Shown piece by piece: positions 32,022-40,867 of a DNA stretch of 64,000 nucleotides; within the stretch, counting starts at the first letter, position 1; each line of letters begins with the position of its first letter. The position numbers were made by a program, and so were the translations under genes. The DNA is from FEN-1219 sp964503125. Lineage in GTDB: Bacteria > Pseudomonadota > Gammaproteobacteria > Steroidobacterales > Rariloculaceae. The stretch spans positions 1 to 64,000 of the forward strand of contig CAZCZE010000039.1 of the NCBI GenBank assembly GCA_964503125.1, in the 5' to 3' direction. The notes beneath the pieces are model-generated. The model did no database searches, had not been told where the DNA came from, and saw only the letters and a list, made by a program, of their open reading frames with translations.

Positions 32022-34934
32022 CTAAATAGCCTGTGCAAGGATTTTCGCGACGTGCAGCGCTTCCCGCCGCGCGCCGTCGTGAATCTGCTGCCGACAACTC
32101 GTGCCGTCGGCCACGATCACCGTGTCGGCAGCCGCCCGTCGAACGGCGGGCAGCAGCGCCGCCTCGGCCATTCGCAGCGAAACGTCGAAGTGCTCCGGCT
32201 GATAGCCGAAGGCGCCGGCCATGCCGCAGCAACTCGACTCGATGAGCTCGACCGTTAGCTCTGGCACTAATTGCAGCACTGCCATGATCTGCGGGACGAC
32301 GCCGAACGCTTTCTGGTGGCAGTGGCCGTGGACGAGCGCCCGCGCGTAAGGCACGCGTTTGAACACGAGTCGCCAGCGTCCGGCCGCGCGCTCGCGAACC
32401 ACGAACTCCTCGAAGGTCAGCGCCGCCGCCGCGAGCGCGGCGCTCGAGTCGCCGGGCAACAGCGCGCGGAGCTCGTCGCGCAGGCCAAGGAGGCACGAAG
32501 GCTCGAGGCCCACGACGCTGACGCCGCGCGCGACGAACGGCGCGAGCGCGGTCACGAGCTCGCGGGCCCTGACGCGCGCCGAGTCGATCATGCCCGTGGC
32601 GAGGTAGGTGCGTCCGCAGCAGAGCGCGTGCCCCGCAGCGGTCGCCGGGAGGTGGACCTTGTAGCCGGCGGCCGCGAGCACGCGCGCGGCAGCGCGCAGA
32701 TTGTCGGGCTCGAAGTAAGTGTTGAATGTGTCGGCGAACAGCACGACCTCTTTGGCCGTGTCGTCGGGCGCGGGCGGCGGCAGCTCTGCGGCGCCACGGA
32801 AATAGTCGCGCCGCCAGCGCGGCAGCTTGCGGCGGGCTGCGAAGCCGGCGACGACCTCCGAGACTTTCGCGAGCCCGGGCACGCGGTCGCGCAGGTTGAG
32901 CAGCGGCGCGAAACCTGCGGCGGTGCGCGCGTAGCGCGGCAAATGCGCCACGAGCTTGTCGTGCAGCGAGTACGGGTGGGTGCGGTGGTACTGGTGCAGG
33001 AGTTCGATCTTCATCGCCGCCATGTCGACGCCCGTGGGGCACTCGCGTTTGCAGCCCTTGCACGAGACGCAGAGCGCCAGTGTGTCGTAGAGCTCCTGCG
33101 AAGCGAGCGCGTCGGGTCCGAGCTGACCTGACAGCGCGAGACGCAGCGAGTTGGCGCGGCCGCGGGTCACGTGGCGCTCGTCACGCGTGACGCGATACGA
33201 CGGGCACATCGTGCCTGCGTCGAACTTGCGGCAGTGGCCGTTGTTGTTGCACATCTCGACGGCCGCGGCGAAACCGCGCCCGCGGTTTTCTGCGCCGACC
33301 TCGTGCTCGGACCAGTCGAGGCCGACGTTAAGCGGCGCCGTTCGATACTCGGGCTTGAAACGGAACAGGCTGCGGTCGTCCATCTTCGCCGGCGCGACGA
33401 TCTTGCCGGGGTTCATGAGGCCCTTGGGGTCGAACGCGCGCTTGAGCTCGGCGAACGCACGCGTGAGGCGCGGGCCGTAGAACGGCTCGATCCATTCCGA
33501 GCGCACGAGGCCGTCGCCGTGCTCGCCCGAGTAGGAGCCTTTGTATTCCTTCACGAGCGCGCAGGCTTCCTCGGCGATCGCGCGCATTTGCCGCGCGCCG
33601 TCCTCGGTGCGCATGTTGAGCACGGGCCGCACGTGCAGGCAGCCGACCGACGCGTGCGCGTAGAAGGTGCCCCGCGTGCCGTGCTTCGCGAACACGTCGT
33701 TGAGCCGCGCCGTGTAGTCGGCGAGATGCTCGAGCGGTACCGCGCAGTCCTCGATGAACGACACGGGTTTGCCGTCGCCCTTCATCGACATCATGATGTT
33801 GAGACCCGCTTTGCGGACTTCCCAAACGTCGCGCTGCCATCGCTCGTCGACGATCTCGACGACGCTGCGCGGCAGCCCGAGGTCGCCCATGAGCTCGGCC
33901 AGCGCCCGCAGCTTCGCACGCTGCGGCGCCTGTTCTTCGCCCGCGAACTCGACGAGCAGGATCGCGTCAGGCTCGCCGTGAACGGTCTTGTCCATCGTGG
34001 CGCGAAACGCGGCGATGTCGCGCGACAGCTCGATCATCGTGCGATCGACGAGCTCGACGGCCGCGGGCTCGAGCGCGACGATATGCCGCGTGAGATCCAT
34101 GGCCTGGTAGAACGTCGGGAAATGCACGACGCCGAGCGCCTTGTGCTTGGGCAACGGCGCCAGCTTGAGCTTGAGCTTGCGGAAATAGCCGAGCGTGCCC
34201 TCGGAGCCGACGAGCAGTTGCGCCATGTTGAACGCATCCGACGAGGCCATGTCGAGGTTGTAGCCCGCGACGCGCCGCTGCACCTTGGGCACGCGCGCCG
34301 CGATCTCGTCGCGCTCGCGCGCGTAGAGCTCGCGCACCTTCGCCACGAGGTTGCGGTGGCGCTCGGGTCCGCTCGGAGCGCCGGCGGGCACGGCGCCGAA
34401 CGTCAACGTCTCGCCGCTCGTGAGCCAGGTCTCGGCCTCGAGCACGTTGTGGACCATGTTGCCGTAGCGCAGGGAGCGCGCGCCGCAGCTGTTGTTGGCC
34501 GCCATGCCGCCGAGCGTCGCTTGCGCCGAGGTCGAGACGTCGACGGGAAACCACAGGCCCTGCGGCTTCAAGCGCGTGTTCAAGTCGTCGAGCACGAGGC
34601 CGGGCTCGACGGAACACGTGGCTGCCGGAACGTCGACATCGAGCAGTGCGTTCAAGTGCTTGCTGCTGTCGACGACGAGCGCGGCGCCGACCGCCTGGCC
34701 GCACTGCGACGTGCCGGCACCGCGCGGCAGGATCGGCACGCCGGCGTCGGCCGCGATCGCTAGGGCCGCGAGCGCGTCGTCGGCCGTGTGCGGCACGACG
34801 ACCCCGAGCGGCTCGATCTGGTAGATCGACGCGTCCGTGGCGTAGCGCCCGCGGCTCCCGGCATCGAACAGCACCTCGCCGCGGAGCTCGCGCCGCAAAC
34901 GACTTTCGAGGGAGGCGAGGGACGTGCGCGACAT
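32022..34934 (-). CDS. FAD/Fe-S oxidoreductase (D-lactate dehydrogenase-like, fused GlpC-type domain)
   Basis: A 970-residue flavin and iron-sulfur dehydrogenase. Residues ~30-260 form the FAD_binding_4 domain (GVPILPRGAGTSQCGQAVGA, ATLGGMAANNSCGARSLRYG, LLVGSEGTLGYFRKL), followed by the FAD-oxidase C domain with GSYSGEHGDGLVRSEWIEPF and FDPKGLMNPGKIV. A 4Fe-4S ferredoxin-like region follows: MCNNNGHCRKFDAGTMCPSY and CVSCKGCKRECPTG. The last ~280 residues hold two cysteine-rich CCG motifs (ALCCGRTY and SSCCGMAGAF), as in GlpC and HdrD. Such fused proteins oxidise D-lactate or related 2-hydroxy acids and pass electrons to quinone; the exact acid is not determinable. ATG at 34934 starts the protein. 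The hairpin AGGCT-aaat-AGCCT spans the stop codon. Confidence 0.93.
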   Translation of the reverse strand: MSRTSLASLESRLRRELRGEVLFDAGSRGRYATDASIYQIEPLGVVVPHTADDALAALAIAADAGVPILPRGAGTSQCGQAVGAALVVDSSKHLNALLDVDVPAATCSVEPGLVLDDLNTRLKPQGLWFPVDVSTSAQATLGGMAANNSCGARSLRYGNMVHNVLEAETWLTSGETLTFGAVPAGAPSGPERHRNLVAKVRELYARERDEIAARVPKVQRRVAGYNLDMASSDAFNMAQLLVGSEGTLGYFRKLKLKLAPLPKHKALGVVHFPTFYQAMDLTRHIVALEPAAVELVDRTMIELSRDIAAFRATMDKTVHGEPDAILLVEFAGEEQAPQRAKLRALAELMGDLGLPRSVVEIVDERWQRDVWEVRKAGLNIMMSMKGDGKPVSFIEDCAVPLEHLADYTARLNDVFAKHGTRGTFYAHASVGCLHVRPVLNMRTEDGARQMRAIAEEACALVKEYKGSYSGEHGDGLVRSEWIEPFYGPRLTRAFAELKRAFDPKGLMNPGKIVAPAKMDDRSLFRFKPEYRTAPLNVGLDWSEHEVGAENRGRGFAAAVEMCNNNGHCRKFDAGTMCPSYRVTRDERHVTRGRANSLRLALSGQLGPDALASQELYDTLALCVSCKGCKRECPTGVDMAAMKIELLHQYHRTHPYSLHDKLVAHLPRYARTAAGFAPLLNLRDRVPGLAKVSEVVAGFAARRKLPRWRRDYFRGAAELPPPAPDDTAKEVVLFADTFNTYFEPDNLRAAARVLAAAGYKVHLPATAAGHALCCGRTYLATGMIDSARVRARELVTALAPFVARGVSVVGLEPSCLLGLRDELRALLPGDSSAALAAAALTFEEFVVRERAAGRWRLVFKRVPYARALVHGHCHQKAFGVVPQIMAVLQLVPELTVELIESSCCGMAGAFGYQPEHFDVSLRMAEAALLPAVRRAAADTVIVADGTSCRQQIHDGARREALHVAKILAQAI

Positions 34935-35094
34935 TCGACGGCTGGCCAGGGGAGCTCGAGTGGCGGCTATTGTATGGCCCGCGCGGCCCGGGCGCGGGCC
35001 CGGCCGGGCCGACCGCCCCCGAGCTCTGGCCCCACTGGCTCCATACTGCAACAGGTCGCACGCCGGCTAAAACCTTGGTTTAGTGCGACTTTGG

Positions 35095-35100
35095 TAGAAT
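35095..35100 (+). promoter_or_regulatory. Possible -10 element (TAGAAT) of the opg operon
   Basis: TAGAAT lies 60 bases before the opgG ATG in a locally AT-rich patch (AAAACCTTGGTTTAGTGCG upstream). A TTGGTT is present upstream, but at 14-base spacing, so the -35 assignment is doubtful. Confidence 0.3.
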
Positions 35101-35160
35101 CGCAGTCCCGCCGGACTGCCCGACGGGCGATCGCCGTTCCTCGGCAATTACAAGAGAGCC

Positions 35161-36654
35161 ATGTTGCGCCGTCTATTGCTCGTCAGTTGCCTAGCGCTGT
35201 GTGGGGCTGGCGCCTCCGAGTCGCAGGAGCGTCCGACGGAGCCGTTCGACCGCGCTACCCTGGTGACCAAAGCCGCCGAGCTGGCCCGGCACGAGCACCT
35301 GCTCCCGCCGCGGCCCGAGGGCGAGGGCGGCGCGCGCCTCACGTACGATCAGTACCGCTCGATTCGCTATTCCGCGGCGTCGATTTGGACGGGCGAGAAC
35401 CGCACGTTCACGCTCGATCTGTTTTATCCCGGCTTCATCTTCGAAGTGCCCGTGAACATCAATCTCGTCGTGGGCAAGATGGCGCGGCGTGTGCTTTTCA
35501 AGAACGATCTGTTCGATTACGCGCCCAACGTCCCGCTCGTCGCCAGCACCGAGCACGCGGGCTACTCGGGCTTTCGCGTGCGCGCGCCGATCAACAGGTC
35601 CGATTACCTCGACGAGTTCCTCGTGTTTCAGGGCGCGAGCTACTTCCGCGGCGCGGCGCGCGGGCAGGTCTACGGACTCTCGGCGCGCGGTCTCGCCGTG
35701 CGCACGGCCAGGCCCGAAGGCGAGGAGTTCCCGGCCTTCACCGATTTCTGGATCGAGCGCCCGACCGAACAAGCAGAGCAACTCGTGATTCACGCATTGT
35801 TGCAGAGCCCGTCGGTCGTCGGCGCGTACTCGTTCGCGGTGCGGCCCGGTGAGGAGACCGTCGTCGACGCCGACGTGACGCTGTTCCCACGGGTCGAGCT
35901 CACGGCCTTCGGCATCGCGCCGCTGACGTCGATGTTCCTCTTCGATGCGTCGAATCGCGCACGCTTCGACGACTATCGCGACGCCGTGCACGATTCCGAC
36001 GGGCTGCAGATCGTCAACGGCAACGGCGAACGCCTCTGGCGGCCGCTCGGCAACCCGCGGACGCTGCAAATCTCCGCTTTCCTCGACGACAGCCCCAAGG
36101 GCTTTGGGCTGGTGCAGCGCAAGCGCCGGTTCGACGACTACGAGGATACCGAAGCCCGCTACGATCGGCGGCCCTCGCTCTGGGTGGAGCCCGGCGCCGA
36201 GTGGGGCTCAGGACACGTCGAGCTCGTCGAGATTCCGTCCGAGCGCGAGATGAACGACAACATCGTCGCGTACTGGCAGCCGCGCGCACCGATCCCGGCT
36301 GGCGAGAGCGCCGACTTCTCTTATCGGCTGCGCTTCACGACCGAGCCGCTCGACGACTCGCTTGCGCGGGCCGTCGCGACGCGCGTCGGCCGCTCGCTCA
36401 ACGCCGAGGGCCAGCGTTCGTTCGTCATCGACTTCGAGGGCGCCGGCCCCGTGCCCGACGATCTCGTCCCCGAAGTCTGGAGCTCCGCGGGCGAAATTTT
36501 CGCGGCGCGCGGCTCCATCGTGCCCGAGGCCGGCGTCTATCGTGCGAGCTTCGAGCTCGACCCGAAGCGCGAGAACCTCGTCGAGCTGCGCGTCGAGTTG
36601 AACTCGCAAGGCAAGCCGTGGAGCGAGACCTGGTTGTACCGGTGGAGCCGATGA
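35161..36654 (+). CDS. opgG: Glucan biosynthesis protein G (OpgG/MdoG)
   Basis: A 497-residue periplasmic protein required to make osmoregulated periplasmic glucans, close in size to the ~511 residues of E. coli OpgG. A signal peptide (LLLVSCLALCGAGASESQ) precedes the family blocks LTYDQYRSIRYSAASIWTGE, LFYPGFIFEVPVNINLV, LVFQGASYFRGAARGQVYGL, SARGLAVRTARPEGEEFPAF and GFGLVQRKRRFDDYEDTEAR, all highly diagnostic. The C-terminal domain is immunoglobulin-like. AAGAGAG precedes the ATG. The stop overlaps the opgH start (ATGA), so the two are translationally coupled, as expected since OpgG modifies the glucan chain exported by OpgH. Confidence 0.97.
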   Translation: MLRRLLLVSCLALCGAGASESQERPTEPFDRATLVTKAAELARHEHLLPPRPEGEGGARLTYDQYRSIRYSAASIWTGENRTFTLDLFYPGFIFEVPVNINLVVGKMARRVLFKNDLFDYAPNVPLVASTEHAGYSGFRVRAPINRSDYLDEFLVFQGASYFRGAARGQVYGLSARGLAVRTARPEGEEFPAFTDFWIERPTEQAEQLVIHALLQSPSVVGAYSFAVRPGEETVVDADVTLFPRVELTAFGIAPLTSMFLFDASNRARFDDYRDAVHDSDGLQIVNGNGERLWRPLGNPRTLQISAFLDDSPKGFGLVQRKRRFDDYEDTEARYDRRPSLWVEPGAEWGSGHVELVEIPSEREMNDNIVAYWQPRAPIPAGESADFSYRLRFTTEPLDDSLARAVATRVGRSLNAEGQRSFVIDFEGAGPVPDDLVPEVWSSAGEIFAARGSIVPEAGVYRASFELDPKRENLVELRVELNSQGKPWSETWLYRWSR

Positions 36655-38774
36655 CGACTCGTCAAACGACGTCGGTGCCGCCGTTCGCCGAGCTTGCGAT
36701 GCCTACGCAGGACCTGCGGCGCCATGTGCGGGAGCGCAAGCTCGGCTGGCCGAGCTTGAAGACGATCCTGGCGCGGCTCGTGACGTTCGGCGGCGCGCTA
36801 GCGCTCACGATCTATGCCACGCGCGCGATGATCGCCGTCGTGTCGGTCGGCGATGTTTCCGTGCTCCAGTGGGCGATGGTGGCGCTGTTCGCGATCACGT
36901 TCGGCTGGATCTCGCTCGCGGCCGCGGCCGCCGTGGCGGGCGTTTTCTTCGGTGGTGTCCGGCGGCGCGCGACGGGCGAACGCGTCGAGCACCGCACGGC
37001 GCTCGTCATGCCCATCCACAACGAGAGCCCGGCGGGGACGTTCGCCGCGCTGCACGCCATGGCTGAAGCGCTCCTCGAGCGCGACGCCGCAGCCGGGTTC
37101 GAGGTGTTCGTGCTGTCGGACACGAACGACCCCGACCTGTACGTCAAGGAAACGGCCGCCTATCACGTGCTGCGCGAGAAGCTCGGCGAGCGGATGCGCG
37201 TGTGGTACCGGCGCCGCAGCGACAACCTCGGCCGCAAAGCCGGTAACCTCCACGATTTCGTCACGCGCTGGGGCGGACGCTACGACTTCATGGTCGTGCT
37301 CGACGCCGACAGTATCTTGGCGCCCGACACGCTCGTGACACTCGTGCGCGAGATGGCCGCGGACCCGAATCTCGGGTTGCTCCAAACCGTGCCGCAGCTC
37401 GTCGGCGGGCGCACGCTGTTCGCGCGCCTGCAGCAGTTCGCGAACCGCGTCCATGGACCCATCATCGCGCGCGGCATCGCCGCGTGGCAGGGCGACGACG
37501 GCAACTACTGGGGGCACAACGCGATCATCCGCGTGCGCGCGTTCGCTGCGGCGGCGGGCCTGCCGAACTTGCCGGGCAAGAAACCCTTCGGCGGCATGAT
37601 CCTGTCGCACGATTTCGTCGAGGCTGCTTTGCTGCGGCGCGCGGGCTGGGCCGTGCGCATGTTGCCGACGCTCGGCGGCACGTGGGAAGACAGCCCGCCG
37701 TCGTTGCTCGCCTCCGCCGCGCGCGATCGGCGCTGGGCGCAGGGCAACATCCAGCATCTCGCCGTCATCTCGAGCCAGGGGTTCGCGTGGTCGAACCGCG
37801 TGCATTTTGGGTGGGGCGTCATGAGCTATCTCGCGTCGCCGCTCTGGTTCGCGCTCATCGTCGTCGGCCTCGCGACCGCAGGCCAGATCGCCACGCAGCA
37901 GTACGAGTACTTCACCGACGAGCTGTCGCTGTTCCCGCGTTGGCCGCTGTTCGACAGCGAACGCATGCTCGAGCTCTTCGTCATCGCAATGGTCACGCTG
38001 CTCGCGCCGAAGATCTTGGGTGTGCTGCGCGCATTGGTCGATCGCGAGCTGCTGCGCACCGTGAATCCGCTGCGCATCGTGCTCGGCGCGGTCGCCGAGG
38101 CGATCCTGTCGGCGCTCTACGCGCCGATCATGATGATGATGCAGGTGCGCCAGATCTCGGAGATCTTCGTCGGCCAGGACTCGGGCTGGGCGACCCAGAC
38201 CCGCAAGCATTCGCGCACGCCGTGGGGAGCCTTGTTCCGGCGGCACTGGCTGCAGACGCTTGCGGGGGTCGCCGTCTCCGTCGTGCTCGTCTACGTGTCA
38301 CCGCCGTTGTTCCTCTGGATGGTCCCGGCACTTGCCGGGCTCGTTTGCGCGCTGCCGTTGTCGGCCGCGAGCGGTAGCGTCGTGCTCGCGAAGCTCACGC
38401 GCGCGCTGGGCTTGCTCACGGTGCCCGCGGAGCTCGCCGTGCCGAAGGTCGTTGCGGTGCGCGACGAAACCGAGGCGCGCTTCGAGGAGCTGCTCGACGG
38501 GGTCACGATCGAACGGCTGCTCAGCGACGAGCTCGCGCGCCAGCGGCACTTCGGCGCCGTGCAGCCGCGGCCGGCACCGACGCGCGGCCACCCCGACGTC
38601 ATGTTCATCACGGCGCGCGCCAAGCTTGCCGACGCGCAAACGGCTGGCGAGGCGTTGTCGTGGCTCACGCCGCCCGAGCGTTTGGCCGTGCTCGGCGACC
38701 GCGATCTCTTCCAGGTGCTGCTGCGGCTCGTGAACCCGGACGTGCCCGATCGGCCGGCACTGCGTTCTGCGTAG
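36651..38774 (+). CDS. opgH: Glucan glucosyltransferase H (OpgH/MdoH)
   Basis: A 707-residue inner-membrane family 2 glycosyltransferase that polymerises UDP-glucose into the glucan backbone and exports it. Two N-terminal helices precede the catalytic domain with MPIHNESPAGTFAALHAM, VLDADSIL (metal-binding DxD), the MILSHDFVEAALLRRAGW segment and the acceptor-site RRWAQGN. Several membrane spans follow (LWFALIVVGLATAG, LELFVIAMVTLLAPKILGVL, LQTLAGVAVSVVLVYV). It is shorter than the 847-residue E. coli protein, mainly at the ends. It overlaps opgG by 4 bp, and the exoD-like gene starts 5 bp after its stop, so the three genes form one operon. Confidence 0.97.
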   Translation: MTTRQTTSVPPFAELAMPTQDLRRHVRERKLGWPSLKTILARLVTFGGALALTIYATRAMIAVVSVGDVSVLQWAMVALFAITFGWISLAAAAAVAGVFFGGVRRRATGERVEHRTALVMPIHNESPAGTFAALHAMAEALLERDAAAGFEVFVLSDTNDPDLYVKETAAYHVLREKLGERMRVWYRRRSDNLGRKAGNLHDFVTRWGGRYDFMVVLDADSILAPDTLVTLVREMAADPNLGLLQTVPQLVGGRTLFARLQQFANRVHGPIIARGIAAWQGDDGNYWGHNAIIRVRAFAAAAGLPNLPGKKPFGGMILSHDFVEAALLRRAGWAVRMLPTLGGTWEDSPPSLLASAARDRRWAQGNIQHLAVISSQGFAWSNRVHFGWGVMSYLASPLWFALIVVGLATAGQIATQQYEYFTDELSLFPRWPLFDSERMLELFVIAMVTLLAPKILGVLRALVDRELLRTVNPLRIVLGAVAEAILSALYAPIMMMMQVRQISEIFVGQDSGWATQTRKHSRTPWGALFRRHWLQTLAGVAVSVVLVYVSPPLFLWMVPALAGLVCALPLSAASGSVVLAKLTRALGLLTVPAELAVPKVVAVRDETEARFEELLDGVTIERLLSDELARQRHFGAVQPRPAPTRGHPDVMFITARAKLADAQTAGEALSWLTPPERLAVLGDRDLFQVLLRLVNPDVPDRPALRSA

Positions 38775-38779
38775 GTTCG

Positions 38780-39424
38780 ATGGACGCCGATACCCACCGG
38801 GGCCTCCGGGCCCGGCTGCGCCGGCCGATTCCCGAGCGAACGTCCGAGGTGCTGCGCGAGATCGCGGCTACCGCAGGCGAACGGGTCACGTTCCGGGAGG
38901 TCCTGACCGTCCTGCGGCACCGGGCCTTCGGCTTCACGCTGCTGATCTTCGCGCTGCCGTGTTGCCTGCCGATGCCGCCCGGAATACCGACGGTCTGCGG
39001 CGTGGGGCTCGTGGTCATCGCCTTGAATCTCATCGCCGGTCGGCAACGGCTGTGGCTACCGAGCGCGATCGCCGACAAAAGCGTGGCGCGGAGCGATTTG
39101 CAGCGCCTCGTCGAGCGCGCGGTCCCCTACCTCGAACGGCTCGAGCGCATTTGCAAGCCGCGCTTCGCGATCGTCACAGATCCCGTCGGTAAGGTACTGA
39201 TTGGTCTGGTGATTTTAGTGCTCGGTTTCGTCATGATCTTGCCGATCCCGTTCCTCGGCAACATCCCTCCGGGAGTGGCGGCCACGGTCATCGCCATCGG
39301 CATGGCGGAGCGCGACGGGCTCATCGTCCTCATCGGTATGGTGGTGTCCATCGCCGCGGTCGCCCTGGCCTCCGTCGCCACTGGGACGGCCATCCTCGCG
39401 ATCGTGAATTTCTTCTCCGCGTGA
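38780..39424 (+). CDS. exoD: ExoD-family membrane protein
   Basis: A 214-residue membrane protein of the ExoD exopolysaccharide-synthesis family. After a cytoplasmic start comes VTFREVLTVLRHRAFGFTLL, then FALPCCLPMPPGIPTVCGVG, the conserved ExoD core, and RQRLWLPSAIADKSV. The C-terminal half contains hydrophobic helices (VLIGLVILVLGFVMILPIPF, GLIVLIGMVVSIAAVALASV). ExoD affects exopolysaccharide production and alkali tolerance in rhizobia; the molecular role is not known. Its position 5 bp after opgH suggests a link to periplasmic glucan synthesis or osmotic adaptation here, which is inference. Confidence 0.88.
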   Translation: MDADTHRGLRARLRRPIPERTSEVLREIAATAGERVTFREVLTVLRHRAFGFTLLIFALPCCLPMPPGIPTVCGVGLVVIALNLIAGRQRLWLPSAIADKSVARSDLQRLVERAVPYLERLERICKPRFAIVTDPVGKVLIGLVILVLGFVMILPIPFLGNIPPGVAATVIAIGMAERDGLIVLIGMVVSIAAVALASVATGTAILAIVNFFSA

Positions 39425-39563
39425 GCGCTCCGCCGCTGTCGGCCGTTGCCGACAGATTGGCGTGGTAACGCCGGCTGTGCTAGATAGGAAATTGATCATG
39501 ATCTTCGTGCAAGTAATTGTGGCGAAACCGAAAGCACTCTCAGCCATCAATAGGGGATAGCTC

Positions 39564-40121
39564 ATGTTCGAGATCGGCAAGAAAGGCACGCCCGAGGGCG
39601 GTTCGCGACCCGAGTCGAGCCCGGCACGCATGGAATCGAGCGCGCCGCGCAGTAGCGGCACGAGCAGCCGCGAGGCGGCCGTCATCGGCCCGTCGATTCA
39701 CATCGACGGCGACGTGCGCGGCGAGGAAGACCTGCTCATCGACGGCGAGGTCAGCGGTACGGTACAGCTCAAGAACAACAGCTTGACGGTTGGGCCGAAC
39801 GGCAAAGTCCGGGCCGACGTCTACGCGCACTCGATCTACGTCGACGGGTATCTCGAAGGCGATCTCTACGGGTCGGAGCGCGTCAACATCCGCAAGAGCG
39901 CGCAAGTGCGCGGTAACGTGACGTCCCCGCGCGTGAGCCTCGAGGACGGCGCGAAGTTCAAGGGCTCGATCGAGATGGATCCGCAGGCCGCCCAGAATGT
40001 CGTCGGTCGCGCCGCGGCGCCCAAGAGTGCGCCCGCGCCCGCTGCGGCCAAACCCGTCGCGCCGGCGCTGGCGCCGGCCAAGCCCGAAGCACCCGTCGTC
40101 AAGGCGGGAGTCGTGAGCTGA
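39564..40121 (+). CDS. Bactofilin-family polymer-forming cytoskeletal protein
   Basis: A 185-residue cytoplasmic protein. A short charged N-terminal tail leads to the bactofilin beta-helix: VIGPSIHIDGDVRGEEDLLI, DGEVSGTVQLKNNSLTVGP, NGKVRADVYAHSIYVDGYLE and ERVNIRKSAQVRGNVTSPRV, each with the hydrophobic ladder spacing of stacked rungs. The tail (from ~residue 150) is Ala/Pro/Lys-rich and disordered. Bactofilins form non-nucleotide filaments that localise envelope or cell-wall enzymes. Its location next to opgGH-exoD hints at an envelope-organising role. A TAGGGGATAG sequence precedes the ATG. Confidence 0.93.
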   Translation: MFEIGKKGTPEGGSRPESSPARMESSAPRSSGTSSREAAVIGPSIHIDGDVRGEEDLLIDGEVSGTVQLKNNSLTVGPNGKVRADVYAHSIYVDGYLEGDLYGSERVNIRKSAQVRGNVTSPRVSLEDGAKFKGSIEMDPQAAQNVVGRAAAPKSAPAPAAAKPVAPALAPAKPEAPVVKAGVVS

Positions 40122-40129
40122 CGAGAGCC

Positions 40130-40756
40130 GTGGCTGTCGACGCGCGGCGTACGAGCGGCGGTGCGTACGCCGCGCAGGGTGCCATTGCGCCCGAGCCGCT
40201 CAATGCGCCGCTGTTTCACACGCTGATGCAACGGCTAGCGGCAGGCGGACGCTGGGTCGTGCTCGATCTCGGCGCCGCGCACGGCGCCACGATTGCGGCG
40301 TTCGGCCGGTTCCGCTGCCGCCTCGACATCGTCGATCTCGCCACGGGCCTCGACGCTTTGAACGGCGAGGTCGATACGCGCCGCATCCGGCAGCGTGCCG
40401 AGAGCTTGTTGCTGCCGCGCCGCAGCGAATCCACGGACATCGTGCTCTGCTGGGATCTCATCAACTACTTGAACCAGCCTGCGCTCGCTGCGCTCATGGA
40501 GTGCGTCGCACTGCGCTGCAAGCGCGGCGCGCTCGCCCACGGCCTGATCTACTACTCGGCACGCGAGATGCCCGACCGGCCGAGCTCGTTCGTGCCCGTC
40601 GACGACCAACACATCGCACAGCGCATTTGGGCCGGACCCGACCGGCCCGCGCCGCGCTACACACCGGAGGATCTCGTGCGCTGCATGCCGCGCTACGGCG
40701 TCGAGCGCGGCCGGCTGCTGCGCAACGGCATGCAAGAGTTCCTGTTCAGGCTCTGA
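40130..40756 (+). CDS. Methyltransferase-fold protein of unknown substrate
   Basis: A 208-residue cytoplasmic protein starting with GTG 8 bp after the bactofilin stop, so probably in its transcript. The order of strands and helices suggests a class I SAM methyltransferase: WVVLDLGAAHGATIAAFG (motif I), CRLDIVDLATGLDAL (acidic end of strand 2) and STDIVLCWDLINYLNQPALA (motif II region). Post-I motifs are weak, and the conserved glycines of motif I are partly replaced, so activity is not certain. The C-terminal RYTPEDLVRCMPRYGVERGR segment is unlike well-known methyltransferases. Substrate and role unknown. Confidence 0.65.
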   Translation: MAVDARRTSGGAYAAQGAIAPEPLNAPLFHTLMQRLAAGGRWVVLDLGAAHGATIAAFGRFRCRLDIVDLATGLDALNGEVDTRRIRQRAESLLLPRRSESTDIVLCWDLINYLNQPALAALMECVALRCKRGALAHGLIYYSAREMPDRPSSFVPVDDQHIAQRIWAGPDRPAPRYTPEDLVRCMPRYGVERGRLLRNGMQEFLFRL

Positions 40757-40867
40757 GGGAGCCTGCCCCGGTTTCCGATCGTAGTTTGAACTGCGCCCGG
40801 TGCGGCGTGGGGGAGAGCGTGCAGAATGGCTGCGCGCTGCCGACCGAGGGTCGGCCGAGGGACCCTC

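Noticed and set aside
32271..34763. Large plus-strand frames antisense to the FAD/Fe-S oxidoreductase
   Set aside because: Composition is dominated by Arg, Ala, Glu and His without any recognisable motif; the minus-strand gene has complete FAD and Fe-S motifs.
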